The translations under genes and the position numbers were made by a program. A DNA stretch of 25,029 bases from an uncultured Novosphingobium sp. (GTDB taxonomy: Bacteria > Pseudomonadota > Alphaproteobacteria > Sphingomonadales > Sphingomonadaceae): assembly GCA_946886365.1 (NCBI GenBank), contig CAMPIM010000048.1, forward strand, positions 1 through 25,029, written 5' to 3'. The notes under the pieces were generated by a model that made no database searches, had not been told where the DNA came from, and saw only the letters and a program-made list of their open reading frames with translations. Of the stretch, positions 15,742 to 23,469 are shown piece after piece. The first letter of the stretch is position 1, and each line of letters begins with the position of its first letter.

Positions 15742-16725
15742 CTAAGCGCCGCGTCGCCGTTCGTAAACCTCCAGCCGGTCCTCGCCCAATTGGCGTCCGT
15801 CGGTCAGGGTCCAGCGATGGTGCGCCTCGCCAAGATCGGTGAGGCCAATGTCGCCGATCCCCGCAAGGCCGTCGCCGATGATGATCGGCGCGCGGTAGAG
15901 CAGAAGGCGGTCGACCAGATCGGCGCGCAGGAAGGCCGCCGCCGCCGCCGCGCCGCCCTCCACCATCAGATGGTCCACATGGTCGAGCGCGGCGATATCC
16001 TCAGGCTGCGCGACGGCTTCCCACCCCTTGGGCGCCCGGCCGCGAGTCAGCAGCAGGCGGCGGGGTGAGCGATCCTCCAATCCCGGTAGCCGGACATCAA
16101 GGCGGGGCGCGTCGGCGCGCAAAGTGCCGCCGCCGACCAGGATGGCGTCATGCCGCGCCCGCTCCAGATGTGCATGGGCGCGCGCCGCCTCGCCGGTGAT
16201 CCAGCGGCTCGACCCGTCCTTGAGCGCGATGCAGCCATCGAGCGACAGGCCTAGCTTCAGGGTGACGGCCGGGCGGCCCAGCGTCTGCCGCAGGACGAAG
16301 CCGCGCATGGCCGCAGCAGCTTCATGCGCCATCAGGCCCATTTCAACCTCTATGCCCCGCGCGCGCAGATGCCCCGCGCCTTGCCCATCGGTGCGCGGAT
16401 CGGGGTCACGCAGTGCGATCACTACGCGCGCGACGCCTGCTCGCGCCATCAGGTCGGCACAGCGCGGCCCACGAGCGGACAGATGGAAGCAGGGCTCCAG
16501 CGTCACATAGGCGGCCGCGCCGCGCGCCTGATCCTTGGCCTCGTCCAGCGCCTGCGCTTCGGCATGAGGTCGGCCGCCCTTTTGGGTCCAGCCGCGACCA
16601 ACCACCGCGCCGTCGCGGACGATCAGGCATCCGACATTGGGGTTGGGGGTGGACAGACCCCGGCCGCGCTCGGACAGGGCGATCGCCGCTGCCATGAAAC
16701 GGCGGTCCTCGACGGGGTCGGCCAT
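15742..16725 (-). CDS. ribD: Bifunctional pyrimidine deaminase/reductase RibD
   Basis: RibD deaminates and then reduces the pyrimidine intermediate of riboflavin synthesis. The 327-residue protein has an N-terminal deaminase domain with zinc ligands in GRPHAEAQAL and TLEPCFHLSARGPRC, preceded by STPNPNVGCLIV. The reductase domain contains TLKLGLSLDGCIAL, SRWITGEAARAH, ILVGGGTLRADAPRLDVRLPG and the late VEGGAAAAAAFL. In the inter-domain region the usual lysine/valine wording (like NPLVAGKG) reads PRTDGQGAGHL, a modest deviation. The ATG at 16725 is chosen because the frame upstream overlaps the next gene. It follows that gene by only 8 bp, suggesting a shared transcript, and is followed by ribE. 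Confidence 0.96.
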   Translation of the reverse strand: MADPVEDRRFMAAAIALSERGRGLSTPNPNVGCLIVRDGAVVGRGWTQKGGRPHAEAQALDEAKDQARGAAAYVTLEPCFHLSARGPRCADLMARAGVARVVIALRDPDPRTDGQGAGHLRARGIEVEMGLMAHEAAAAMRGFVLRQTLGRPAVTLKLGLSLDGCIALKDGSSRWITGEAARAHAHLERARHDAILVGGGTLRADAPRLDVRLPGLEDRSPRRLLLTRGRAPKGWEAVAQPEDIAALDHVDHLMVEGGAAAAAAFLRADLVDRLLLYRAPIIIGDGLAGIGDIGLTDLGEAHHRWTLTDGRQLGEDRLEVYERRRGA

Positions 16726-16733
16726 CGGGAAAT

Positions 16734-17189
16734 TCAATTCTGGCTGGTCTGGGGCGCGGCCTTTTCTGCCGCTTCCGCCTTGGCCAGTCGCGAATCGAGC
16801 TGGGCATTGATCTGCTTCAACGCTTCTTTGCGGCGCGCGCTGTTGCGGGCTTCTTCGGTGCGCCAGTCGATACCGAATGAGTCGGCCCATCCCTGCATCT
16901 GCTTCTGCCGCTTCTGCAAGGCAGCCTCACTCTTTGCGAGGTCGATCTTCTGTTGCAGGATGATCGCCGCGTCCGACCGGCTCGCGTCCCAGCTCTGGAC
17001 GTAGATGATCTTGTTGCGGGTCGGCATCGTGTTGGTGTTCGCGTCGACCATGAACACCCACATGATCACCCAGGTAATCGCCATCGACAGCCCGAGCAGC
17101 GGCCATTTATGAGGCCGATTCTCGCGAAAATAGCTCCACATATCGCCTAGAGCGCTTCTGGGAGAGACCGGACGGGGGAAGATCGCCAT
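16734..17189 (-). CDS. Unknown single-pass membrane protein with coiled coil
   Basis: I do not recognise this 151-residue protein. A basic N-terminus (MAIFPRPVSPRS, then ENRPHKW) precedes one membrane segment at about 28-48 (WPLLGLSMAITWVIMWVFMV). This is followed by a charged, Ala/Lys/Gln-rich helical tail, probably coiled-coil, at about 74-142. The orientation expected from the positive N-terminus is N-in, with the tail outside in the periplasm. The stop lies 8 bp before ribD and the start 65 bp after the tonB-like gene, so it is probably cotranscribed with both. An upstream extension to 17342 exists but adds unpromising sequence. No strong ribosome-binding site precedes the chosen ATG at 17189. 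Confidence 0.75.
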   Translation of the reverse strand: MAIFPRPVSPRSALGDMWSYFRENRPHKWPLLGLSMAITWVIMWVFMVDANTNTMPTRNKIIYVQSWDASRSDAAIILQQKIDLAKSEAALQKRQKQMQGWADSFGIDWRTEEARNSARRKEALKQINAQLDSRLAKAEAAEKAAPQTSQN

Positions 17190-17254
17190 CGCCGCTATAT
17201 AGGAGATGGCGGCGCCGGATGCAAAGCCGGGCCTTGCATCCGGCATGGCGGCAT

Positions 17255-17944
17255 TCAACGGTCGGTCAGCTTGAAATGGACGGTCAGCACCTTCGTGCCG
17301 GGCACAGCCACGCCGTCCCGAGTCGCGGGGCGGAAGCGCCATTTGCGCATGGCGTGCCGCTGGGTGGCGATCCAGAAGGCCTCGTCCGTGGCGGACAGCC
17401 GTTCGATGGCTGTCACCTTGCCATCCGCACCGATGCTGACGCGGACGGTGACTGAGCCTTCCATCCCCTGGCGGATCATCGATCCGGGATAGTCGGGCTG
17501 GAACGCCGACATGGCGCGCGGGTCGATGCCGGGTTCGACGAGGACGGGGTCGCGCGGCAAGTCGATGGGCGGCAGGATGACGCCGCCGCCCGTGTCAGTA
17601 CCAGTACCACCGGCGGGCACGATTGGCCCCGTTCCGCTGTCAGGCAGCTTCACCAGATCATCGGGATTTGCCGGGATCGGGTCGGTCGTCGGTCGCACCG
17701 GCAGCCTGCTCTCGGGCGGCTGGGGCTGCGCTTCGGGTGGAGGCGGCGGGTCTATCGGGATCTGCTTGCCGATCAGGATCTGCGGCACATAGGGGGCGAT
17801 CACTTCCTTGGGTATAAGGATGAAAGCGCCCACCACCAGCGCGTGGACGGCGATGGTCGCTCCGAGCGCGACGGGCGATCCGCCCCCGCCACTATAGCCA
17901 GGCCGTCTCTCGCCGCCCGTTGCATGCATTGCCATTACTGCCAT
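17255..17944 (-). CDS. TonB-family energy transducer protein
   Basis: This 229-residue protein matches the TonB layout. A short cytosolic start is followed by one membrane anchor (about 24-45, VALGATIAVHALVVGAFIL). A proline-rich periplasmic spacer (PPPPPEAQPQPPESRLP and on) leads to a C-terminal TonB domain (about 150-229), with QPDYPGSMIRQGMEGSVTVRVSI and AMRKWRFRPA. TonB proteins carry proton-motive energy to outer-membrane receptors for iron complexes and other substrates. The membrane segment lacks a convincing SxxxH core apart from HALVVGAF. ExbB and ExbD are not in the window. Start 17944 is chosen because GGAGG sits 5 bp upstream. It diverges from the COQ9-like gene across a palindrome-rich control region. 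Confidence 0.9.
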   Translation of the reverse strand: MAVMAMHATGGERRPGYSGGGGSPVALGATIAVHALVVGAFILIPKEVIAPYVPQILIGKQIPIDPPPPPEAQPQPPESRLPVRPTTDPIPANPDDLVKLPDSGTGPIVPAGGTGTDTGGGVILPPIDLPRDPVLVEPGIDPRAMSAFQPDYPGSMIRQGMEGSVTVRVSIGADGKVTAIERLSATDEAFWIATQRHAMRKWRFRPATRDGVAVPGTKVLTVHFKLTDR

Positions 17945-17986
17945 CGCATCCTCCATCCTAAATCTGCGCGAGCTTCTGCTCGCCAC

Positions 17987-18034
17987 AAACATGATGTTAC
18001 ATCATATCTAATGATATGTTGCAACATCATGTTT
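17987..18034. promoter_or_regulatory. Stack of overlapping palindromes between tonB-like and COQ9-like genes
   Basis: Within 48 bp there are AACATGATGTT (17988-17998), ATGATGTTACATCAT (17991-18005, 7+1+7), CATATC-TAAT-GATATG (18003-18018), the perfect 12-mer ATGTTGCAACAT (18016-18027) and AACATCATGTT (18023-18033). The outermost arms, AAACATGATGTT and AACATCATGTTT, are inverted copies over 12 bp. Five AACAT/ATGTT half-sites occur. This AT-rich block lies in a divergent intergenic region, so it is probably a multi-site operator. The regulator is unknown. Confidence 0.65.
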
Positions 18035-18087
18035 TGATCGAAGTCCTGCGCTTGTGCGCAGGCGTGCCGCGCCCTACCATAAGGGGC

Positions 18088-18753
18088 ATGACGACCTTGC
18101 CTGAAGACCCGACCCTTGATGAAGTGCGGGCGTTTCTCGCGCCGATCCTGCCCCGCCATGCCGCATTTGACGGCTGGCGCGCCGAAGCGGTCACCATGGC
18201 CGCGTCGGAAGGCCGGGTGGATGCCGACATCGCGCATCTCGCCTTTTCGGCGGGCGCCATGGACATGATCGATGCCTGGTTCGCCAGCATCGACACGCGC
18301 ATGCTGGAGGCGCTGACGCCAGAGAAGCTCGTCACCATGTCGATCCGCCAGCGCATCATCGCGCTGGTCACGGCACGGCTGACACTGCTGGCGCGCGACC
18401 GGGAAGCCTTGCGCCGCGCGCTCGCTATCATGGCCCTGCCGCAGAACAGCGTTCGCGCAGCTCGCCTGGGCTGGCGATCGGCCGATGTGATGTGGCGCGC
18501 GGCTGGCGACAGCGCGACCGACCTCAATCATTATAGCAAGCGCATGACGCTAGCGGCGGTCTATGCCGCAACGCTGCTGGTGTTCGTGGACGATGAAAGC
18601 GAAGATTGGGCGGATAGCCGCGCCTTCCTCGATCGGTGTATCGAAGGGGTGATGCGCTTCGAACGGGCCAAGGCGAGGTGGAAAGGCATAGGCGGCGGCG
18701 AGCGGCTGAGCCTTGCTCGCTTCATCGGCAGGCTCCGCTACCCCGCAATCTGA
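18088..18753 (+). CDS. COQ9 family protein
   Basis: The 221-residue product matches the COQ9 family, which in mitochondria and alphaproteobacteria supports ubiquinone synthesis by binding lipid and assisting the Coq7 hydroxylase. The fold is related to TetR regulators, but the usual DNA-binding helix is not retained. Visible family-like parts are the N-terminal PILPRHAAFDGWRAEAV with MAASEGRVD, then AMDMIDAWFASID, SIRQRIIALVTARL, ALPQNSVRAARLGWRSADVMWRAAGD and DLNHYSKRMTLAAVYAATLLVFVDDES. The start at 18088 has AAGGGG upstream and avoids translating through the palindromes that contain an earlier ATG at 18016. It is monocistronic, with a hairpin terminator. Whether Coq7 is present elsewhere cannot be seen. 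Confidence 0.88.
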   Translation: MTTLPEDPTLDEVRAFLAPILPRHAAFDGWRAEAVTMAASEGRVDADIAHLAFSAGAMDMIDAWFASIDTRMLEALTPEKLVTMSIRQRIIALVTARLTLLARDREALRRALAIMALPQNSVRAARLGWRSADVMWRAAGDSATDLNHYSKRMTLAAVYAATLLVFVDDESEDWADSRAFLDRCIEGVMRFERAKARWKGIGGGERLSLARFIGRLRYPAI

Positions 18754-18761
18754 CCGCCCGC

Positions 18762-18789
18762 AAAAGGCCGCGATTCCGGCTGGCCTTTT
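18762..18789 (+). terminator. Terminator after the COQ9-like gene
   Basis: AAAAGGCC (18762-18769) and GGCCTTTT (18782-18789) form a perfect 8-bp stem with a 12-nt loop, and the T-run is part of the stem end. It lies 8 bp after the stop and before the feoA promoter region. Confidence 0.72.
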
Positions 18790-18790
18790 C

Positions 18791-18806
18791 CTATCTATAT
18801 TGATAG
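18791..18806. promoter_or_regulatory. Short inverted repeat in front of feoA
   Basis: CTATC-TATATT-GATAG is a 5-bp inverted repeat with an AT-rich centre, ending 10 bp before the proposed feoA start. It vaguely resembles half of an iron-regulator (Fur-type) site, but agreement is poor. I call it only a candidate operator for iron control of feoAB. Confidence 0.3.
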
Positions 18807-18816
18807 TCACTCGCAG

Positions 18817-19095
18817 GTGATCTCAGCGAGTATTACTTCCTTGCGCCTGTCCGAACTGCCGTTGCGCCAGCCAGCCTATGTGGACCTGATCGACTGGGAC
18901 GCGCTTTCCGCGTCGGACGGCCAGCGTTTGCGTGAATTCGGTCTGTGCGAAGGCGCGAGCGTCGAAGCGCTGCATCATGGCGGTTTGCTCGGCCGGGGTC
19001 CGATCGCCTGCAAGGTCGGGCGCATGACCATTGCGATGCGCCGCAATCATGCGGCCGCGATTACCGTCCGCACGGGTCCGGCGGAGGCGGCATGA
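18817..19095 (+). CDS. feoA: FeoA, small cytosolic partner of ferrous iron transport
   Basis: FeoA is a small SH3-like protein needed for ferrous iron uptake through FeoB. This frame is 92 residues. LRLSELPLRQPAYVDLIDWD, REFGLCEGASVEALHHGG and GPIACKVGRMTIAMRRNHAAAITV match the family barrel. The proposed start is GTG at 18817 without a good ribosome-binding site; a TTG at 18841 is an alternative giving a shorter N-terminus. The stop TGA overlaps the feoB ATG (ATGA at 19092-19095), a classical coupling signal. No FeoC gene follows. Confidence 0.88.
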   Translation: MISASITSLRLSELPLRQPAYVDLIDWDALSASDGQRLREFGLCEGASVEALHHGGLLGRGPIACKVGRMTIAMRRNHAAAITVRTGPAEAA

Positions 19096-20948
19096 GTGGC
19101 CTGCCACTGGTCGCGCTGGTCGGCAATCCCAATGCCGGCAAGAGCGCCCTGTTCAACGCCCTGACCGGCGCGCGGCAGAAGCTGGGCAACTATCCCGGCG
19201 TCACGGTGGAACGTAAGGCAGGCAGGCTGTCGCTTTCCGATGGCCGCCCGCTCGAATTGGTCGACCTGCCCGGCACCTACAGCCTCAATCCCACCAGCCC
19301 CGATGAGCAGGTGACCCGCGACGTCGTGCTTGGCAAGCAGCATGGCGAGCGGCTGCCGGACGCGCTCGTCGTGGTCGTCGATGCCTCCAACCTCGACAAT
19401 CACCTGCGGTTCGCGCTTGAGTTGATCGCCCTTGGCCTGCCGACGGTCGTGGCGCTCAACATGGTGGACCTTGCCACCCGTGACGGGCTGGAACTGGACG
19501 CGAATATCCTCTCGCGCGAACTGGGGGTGCCGGTTATCTCGACCGTTGCGGTTCGCAAACGCGGGCTCGACCATCTTCGCACCGAACTGGACGCCTTGTT
19601 CGATGGCAGTGCCAAGGTCCGGCCTGCTGCCGCGCCTCTCGACTTCGATGCCCTGCGCAGCGAGGCGCGCAGGATCGCGCGCGCGGCGGTGGTTCGCGAA
19701 ACGCCCTCGCGCCGCCTGACCGCTGCGGTCGACCGGGTTGCGCTCCACCCCGTTGCAGGTCTGCTGCTGCTGCTCGCGCTGCTCTTCATCATGTTCCAGG
19801 CGGTCTATGCCTGGTCGGCAGCGCCGATCGCCATGATCGAGGGGCTGGCCGAAACGGCAAGCAAGATCATCACCAACGCGTTGCCCGATGGCCTGCTACG
19901 ATCCTTCCTGGTCGATGGCGTCATCAACGGCGTCGGATCGGTGGTCGTCTTCCTGCCGCAGATCCTCATCCTCTTCTTCTTCATCCTGATGCTGGAAGCG
20001 ACCGGCTATATGGTCCGCGCGGCATTCCTGATGGACGGCCTGATGGCCCGTGTCGGCCTGTCGGGCCGCGCATTCATCCCGCTGCTTTCCTCCTTCGCCT
20101 GCGCCGTGCCGGGAATCATGGCGACGCGCACCATCGCCGATCCGAAGGACCGGCTCACGACCATATTGATCGCACCGCTCATGACTTGCTCGGCCCGCTT
20201 GCCGGTCTATGCGGTGATCATCGGCGCCTTCATCCCGGCGCGCAACGTGGGGCTGGGCATCGGCCTTCAGGGACTCGTACTCTTCTGCCTCTACATCGCC
20301 GGGATCGTCGGCGCGATGCTGGTCGCGCTGATCCTCCGCGCCACCGTCACCAAGGGCGCAAGCGGCAGCTTCCTGATGGAAATGCCGAAATATCAATGGC
20401 CGCGCCCGCAGGACATATTGCTCGGCCTATGGCAGCGTGCCGTCATCTTCCTGAAGCGTGCAGGCACGATCATCTTCACATCGACCGTGATCCTGTGGGT
20501 GCTGCTCAGCTTTCCGAAGGCGCCCGAGAACAGCAGCATCAGCCAGGTCAATTATTCGGTCGCCGGACGGATCGCCAACGGGCTCAACGTCGTGCTGGAG
20601 CCGATCGGCTTTAACCGCGACATTTCCCTCGCGCTTATCCCGGCAATGGCCGCACGGGAAGTAGCGGTGTCGGCACTCGCGACCGTCTATTCGCTCGATG
20701 CGGATCAAGATGAGACCAAGCTGGAACGGAGCCTGGGCGATCGGTTGAAGGATAATTGGCCGCTGCCCACTGCGCTCGCCTTCCTCGCCTGGTTCGTGTT
20801 CGCGCCGCAATGCATCTCGACGATCGCCGTGACGAAGCGGGAAACCAACGGCTGGAAATGGCCGCTCTTCATGATCGGCTATCTTTTCGCGCTCGCTTAT
20901 GTCGCTGCGGGCCTGACCTACTGGACCGCGACGGCAGCGGGGCTATAA
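19092..20948 (+). CDS. feoB: Ferrous iron transporter FeoB
   Basis: FeoB is the inner-membrane ferrous iron permease with an N-terminal GTPase. The 618-residue protein has G1 GNPNAGKS (residues 11-18), a G3 DLPGTYSL, G4 NMVD and a helical GDI region. Membrane helices start near residue 220 ([26 protein letters not shown] cut across several segments), with the conserved [13 protein letters not shown] and [18 protein letters not shown] gate-like motifs twice-related in the two membrane halves. It is shorter than the ~770 residues of the E. coli protein, in keeping with a class lacking the C-terminal extension. The ATG overlaps the feoA stop. ssb follows after 25 bp but is probably a separate unit or read-through. 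Confidence 0.96.
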   Translation: MSGLPLVALVGNPNAGKSALFNALTGARQKLGNYPGVTVERKAGRLSLSDGRPLELVDLPGTYSLNPTSPDEQVTRDVVLGKQHGERLPDALVVVVDASNLDNHLRFALELIALGLPTVVALNMVDLATRDGLELDANILSRELGVPVISTVAVRKRGLDHLRTELDALFDGSAKVRPAAAPLDFDALRSEARRIARAAVVRETPSRRLTAAVDRVALHPVAGLLLLLALLFIMFQAVYAWSAAPIAMIEGLAETASKIITNALPDGLLRSFLVDGVINGVGSVVVFLPQILILFFFILMLEATGYMVRAAFLMDGLMARVGLSGRAFIPLLSSFACAVPGIMATRTIADPKDRLTTILIAPLMTCSARLPVYAVIIGAFIPARNVGLGIGLQGLVLFCLYIAGIVGAMLVALILRATVTKGASGSFLMEMPKYQWPRPQDILLGLWQRAVIFLKRAGTIIFTSTVILWVLLSFPKAPENSSISQVNYSVAGRIANGLNVVLEPIGFNRDISLALIPAMAAREVAVSALATVYSLDADQDETKLERSLGDRLKDNWPLPTALAFLAWFVFAPQCISTIAVTKRETNGWKWPLFMIGYLFALAYVAAGLTYWTATAAGL

Positions 20949-20973
20949 GAACCTCCAAAGCATCGGAGGAAAT

Positions 20974-21543
20974 ATGGCGGGTTCGGTCAACAAGGTCATT
21001 CTGGTAGGCAATCTGGGCGCTGACCCGGAAGTGAAGAGCTTCCAGAATGGCGGCAAGGTGTGCAATCTTCGCATCGCCACTTCCGAAAGCTGGAAGGACC
21101 GCAATTCCGGCGAGCGCAAGGAGCGCACCGAATGGCATAGCGTCTCGATCTTTTCCGAAGGTCTGGCGGGCGTCGCCGAGCGGTTCCTGCGCAAGGGATC
21201 GAAGGTCTATGTCGAGGGCCAGCTGCGCACGCGTAAGTGGCAGGACCAATCGGGTAACGACCGCTACACCACCGAAGTGGTTTTGCAGGGTCCGGGCGCG
21301 GTGCTGACCATGCTCGACGGCGCGCCTGGTGGTGGCCAAGGCGGTGGTCGCTCGCAGGGCGGCGGCAGTGATTGGGGCGCCAGCTCGGGCGGCTTTGGCG
21401 GCGATTATGATGATTTCGGCGGTGGCAGCGGCGGCGGTGGCGGCTTTGGCGGCGGCAGCGGCGGACGCTCGTCCGGTGGTGCCCGGGGCGGCGCGGGCGG
21501 GCCGAATTTCGACAATGATCTGGACGACGAAGTGCCGTTCTGA
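20974..21543 (+). CDS. ssb: Single-stranded DNA-binding protein
   Basis: SSB coats single-stranded DNA during replication, repair and recombination. The 189-residue product starts with the OB-fold (about 1-110): [61 protein letters not shown] and RYTTEVVL. A glycine/serine-rich flexible linker (about 117-180) follows, then the acidic DDEVPF tip, which in this family recruits partner proteins. The ribosome-binding sequence GGAGG is at 20965-20969, 4 bp from the ATG. It lies 25 bp after feoB, so it may be read through, but ssb is normally independently expressed. A strong terminator follows 22 bp after the stop. Confidence 0.97.
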   Translation: MAGSVNKVILVGNLGADPEVKSFQNGGKVCNLRIATSESWKDRNSGERKERTEWHSVSIFSEGLAGVAERFLRKGSKVYVEGQLRTRKWQDQSGNDRYTTEVVLQGPGAVLTMLDGAPGGGQGGGRSQGGGSDWGASSGGFGGDYDDFGGGSGGGGGFGGGSGGRSSGGARGGAGGPNFDNDLDDEVPF

Positions 21544-21565
21544 GACTTGGCGCTGAAAGGATGAG

Positions 21566-21595
21566 AAAGGCGGCTCTGCGAAGGGCCGCCTTTTT
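21566..21595 (+). terminator. Terminator after ssb
   Basis: AAAGGCGGC (21566-21574) and GCCGCCTTT (21585-21593) pair perfectly over 9 bp with a 10-nt loop, followed by T residues to 21595. It lies 22 bp after the ssb stop. Confidence 0.85.
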
Positions 21596-21636
21596 CATGT
21601 CGATGATGGATATTTGGAGGGTCGGCCCGGAGACAT

Positions 21637-21765
21637 TCTCCTCCCGCAAGCAGGAGAGGTTAGGGGTGGGCGCGAGCTTGGCAAGCTCTCGCGATAACCC
21701 CTCCTAAAACGAGGCTGATGTTGCGCTGGCCCAGCCCCGACCCCTCCCGCTTGCGGGAGGGGAGA
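21637..21765. repeat. Long inverted-repeat intergenic element between ssb and galU
   Basis: The left arm (21637-21670) reads TCTCCTCCCGCAAGCAGG and on to GGGGTGGG. The right arm (21730-21765) reads in inverse, with CCCAGCCCCGACCCCTCC and an internal perfect hairpin CCCCTCCCG-CTTG-CGGGAGGGG (21741-21762). Between them is GAGCTT-GGC-AAGCTC (21674-21688), another hairpin. The whole can fold into a long cruciform-like structure. It occupies a convergent gap of 316 bp (21544-21859), otherwise filled by the two terminators. No protein-coding potential is apparent. Such GC-rich REP-like modules are repeated in many proteobacterial genomes, but only one copy is in this window. Confidence 0.75.
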
Positions 21766-21809
21766 TGATAGAGAGGTCTGCGGTAGGAACGGCTCCCTCC
21801 GTACCAAAC

Positions 21810-21838
21810 AAAAAAAGGTGGCCCGGCAGCACCGGACC
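21810..21838 (-). terminator. Terminator after galU
   Basis: On the minus strand GGTCCGG, loop TGCTG, and CCGGGCC (7 bp including one G-U) are followed by ACC and a run of seven T residues. It lies 21 bp after the galU stop. Confidence 0.78.
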
Positions 21839-21859
21839 AACTCTCTTAGTGAAATACTC

Positions 21860-22759
21860 TCAGGCAGCAGCAGCGATCGTCGTTGCGCCCAATTCCGCCA
21901 GGGCGAACTTGCGGATATGCTCGCCCAGATCTTCGCGCTCCAAAGCCAGCGCCAAGTTCGCTTCGATATAGCCGGCCTTTGACCCGCAATCGAAGCGGCG
22001 TCCATCGAAGGTCACGCCGTGGAAGGGCTGCTGCCCGATCATCGATGCCATGGCGTCCGTCAGCTGGATCTCGCCGCCCGCGCCCTTTTCCTGGGTCGCG
22101 AGAATCTTCATGACCTCAGGTTGAAGGATGTAGCGGCCCGGCAGGATGAGGTTTGACGGCGCGGTGCCGGGTGCTGGCTTTTCGACGAGACCCTTTACCT
22201 CGGTGAGCGGACCGTTGCGCTCGCCGGGATCGATCACGCCATAGCTCGGCGTATCGGCCATCGGCACTTCAAGCGCGCAGACCAGGTTGCCGCCCACCTG
22301 ATTATAGGCATCGACCATCTGCTTGAGGCAGCCCCGTCCCGGCGCGCCCTTCATGAATTCGTCGGGCAACAGGATAGCGAAGGGTTCGTCCCCGACGATG
22401 TCGCGCGCGCACCAGACTGCATGGCCCAGGCCCAGCGGTTCCTGCTGACGCAAGAAGACGGCGTTGCCGGGCGCAAGGCGCGTGCCGTCCAGGGCTGACA
22501 GGTCCTTGCCGCGCTCTCGCTGCGTCGCCTCGGCCTCGTAGGCCATGTCGAAATAATCTTCGATCGCGCCTTTGCCGCGGCCGGTTACGAAGATCATCTG
22601 TTCGATGCCCGCCTCGCGCGCCTCATCGACAGCATATTGGATCAGCGGGCGGTCAACGACCGGCAGCAGTTCCTTGGGCACCGATTTGGTGGCAGGCAGG
22701 AAGCGCGTGCCGAGGCCTGCGACAGGAAACACGGCTTTGCGGATAGGCTTGTAGGGCAT
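21860..22759 (-). CDS. galU: UTP-glucose-1-phosphate uridylyltransferase GalU
   Basis: GalU makes UDP-glucose from UTP and glucose 1-phosphate, the sugar donor for exopolysaccharide, glycolipid and envelope glycans. The 299-residue protein has the nucleotide-binding signature AVFPVAGLGTRFLPATKSVPKE split over residues 9-30, then LIQYAVDEAREAGIEQ, VTGRGKGAIEDYFD, the uridine-binding PLGLGHAVWCA, and LPDEF. The late FDGRRFDCGSKAGYIEANLAL also fits. The ATG at 22759 gives MPYKPIRKAVFPVAG, the usual N-terminus. It appears to be a single-gene unit with its own terminator, convergent with ssb. In sphingomonads UDP-glucose feeds sphingan and glycosphingolipid synthesis, but that use here is inference. 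Confidence 0.97.
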   Translation of the reverse strand: MPYKPIRKAVFPVAGLGTRFLPATKSVPKELLPVVDRPLIQYAVDEAREAGIEQMIFVTGRGKGAIEDYFDMAYEAEATQRERGKDLSALDGTRLAPGNAVFLRQQEPLGLGHAVWCARDIVGDEPFAILLPDEFMKGAPGRGCLKQMVDAYNQVGGNLVCALEVPMADTPSYGVIDPGERNGPLTEVKGLVEKPAPGTAPSNLILPGRYILQPEVMKILATQEKGAGGEIQLTDAMASMIGQQPFHGVTFDGRRFDCGSKAGYIEANLALALEREDLGEHIRKFALAELGATTIAAAA

Positions 22760-22845
22760 GGTACTCCATTCTCGCTAGACGCGCGGACAGGCTTCGCCCT
22801 CCACGTGTCAAAGGTCAAGCTTAGCGGGAGGATTACCTCGCCCGG

Positions 22846-23307
22846 TCAGACGGCCAGCAGGCGCTGTGCCACCGTTTCGAGCGAAGATATCTCCGCATCG
22901 AGATGATCAAGTGAGACATGCGTGTGATTGTTCCGCGCGTCGCGGCACGTAAAGCCGCCAGGCGCGGGCTGCTGAAAGCCGCCAATGATGAGCGATCGGA
23001 AACGATCGATCCTCTGCATGTGTCGCTCGATATCCGAAATCTCCTTGAGCGCGCTGGCGTTGCGCTTGTCGCGCATCGCCACCATCGTCCGAAGCTCGGT
23101 CATCAGTTTCGCCATGCCGGGGCGCATCCGGGTGCCGACAGTTCGTACGTCACCCATCGCTTCCCGCATCATGGCGATTTTCGCCTCCAGACTCTGTTCC
23201 AGCATCGTCCAGCCACAGACCAGACGACCCACGGCACAAAGCAGCGCCGCATCTTCCGGCGCATATTCAGACACCGCCCTCACCTTTATCTCGGCTATAT
23301 GATTCAC
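22846..23307 (-). CDS. Hypothetical helical protein
   Basis: I do not recognise this product. With the GTG at 23307 it is 153 residues; a longer start at 23370 (TTG) would add 21 residues. A polypurine GGGGGTGGG before 23307 could serve as ribosome-binding site. The sequence has no signal peptide. It starts NHIAEIKVRAVSEYAPEDA, continues with ALLCAVGRLVCGWTMLEQSLEAKIAMMREAMGD, and has a basic, helical middle (MRPGMAKLMTELRTMVAMRDKRNA). The C-terminus, DARNNHTHVSLDHLDAEISSLETV, is probably coiled. The WTMLEQSLEAKI and later RNxxxH-like part recall small nuclease-associated helical proteins that contain an Rx4-6H motif (RNNHTH), but that is a weak similarity. It stands alone upstream of galU with an 86-bp gap. 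Confidence 0.7.
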   Translation of the reverse strand: MNHIAEIKVRAVSEYAPEDAALLCAVGRLVCGWTMLEQSLEAKIAMMREAMGDVRTVGTRMRPGMAKLMTELRTMVAMRDKRNASALKEISDIERHMQRIDRFRSLIIGGFQQPAPGGFTCRDARNNHTHVSLDHLDAEISSLETVAQRLLAV

Positions 23308-23469
23308 GACCCACCCCCGGCTTGTTTTCTTCCTTTGCCCCGCTGAATCCTGCACGGAAGCGGGTAGCAAAGGCTAGAGGAACGCGCCGCGCCGCTCGCA
23401 GCGAGGGCACAGGCCAGCGGAAGACGTGCATAATCAGCGATGAACCGATCGAAGGGCAATTGCTGACAT

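Noticed and set aside
18016..18087. Upstream ATG for the COQ9-like gene
   Set aside because: The ATG is part of the ATGTTGCAACAT palindrome and has no ribosome-binding sequence. The ATG at 18088 has AAGGGG and a sensible N-terminus.
21320..21500. Tandem glycine-codon repeat in ssb as a microsatellite or mobile remnant
   Set aside because: Glycine-rich linkers are normal in SSB proteins, and the frame continues to the DDEVPF end.
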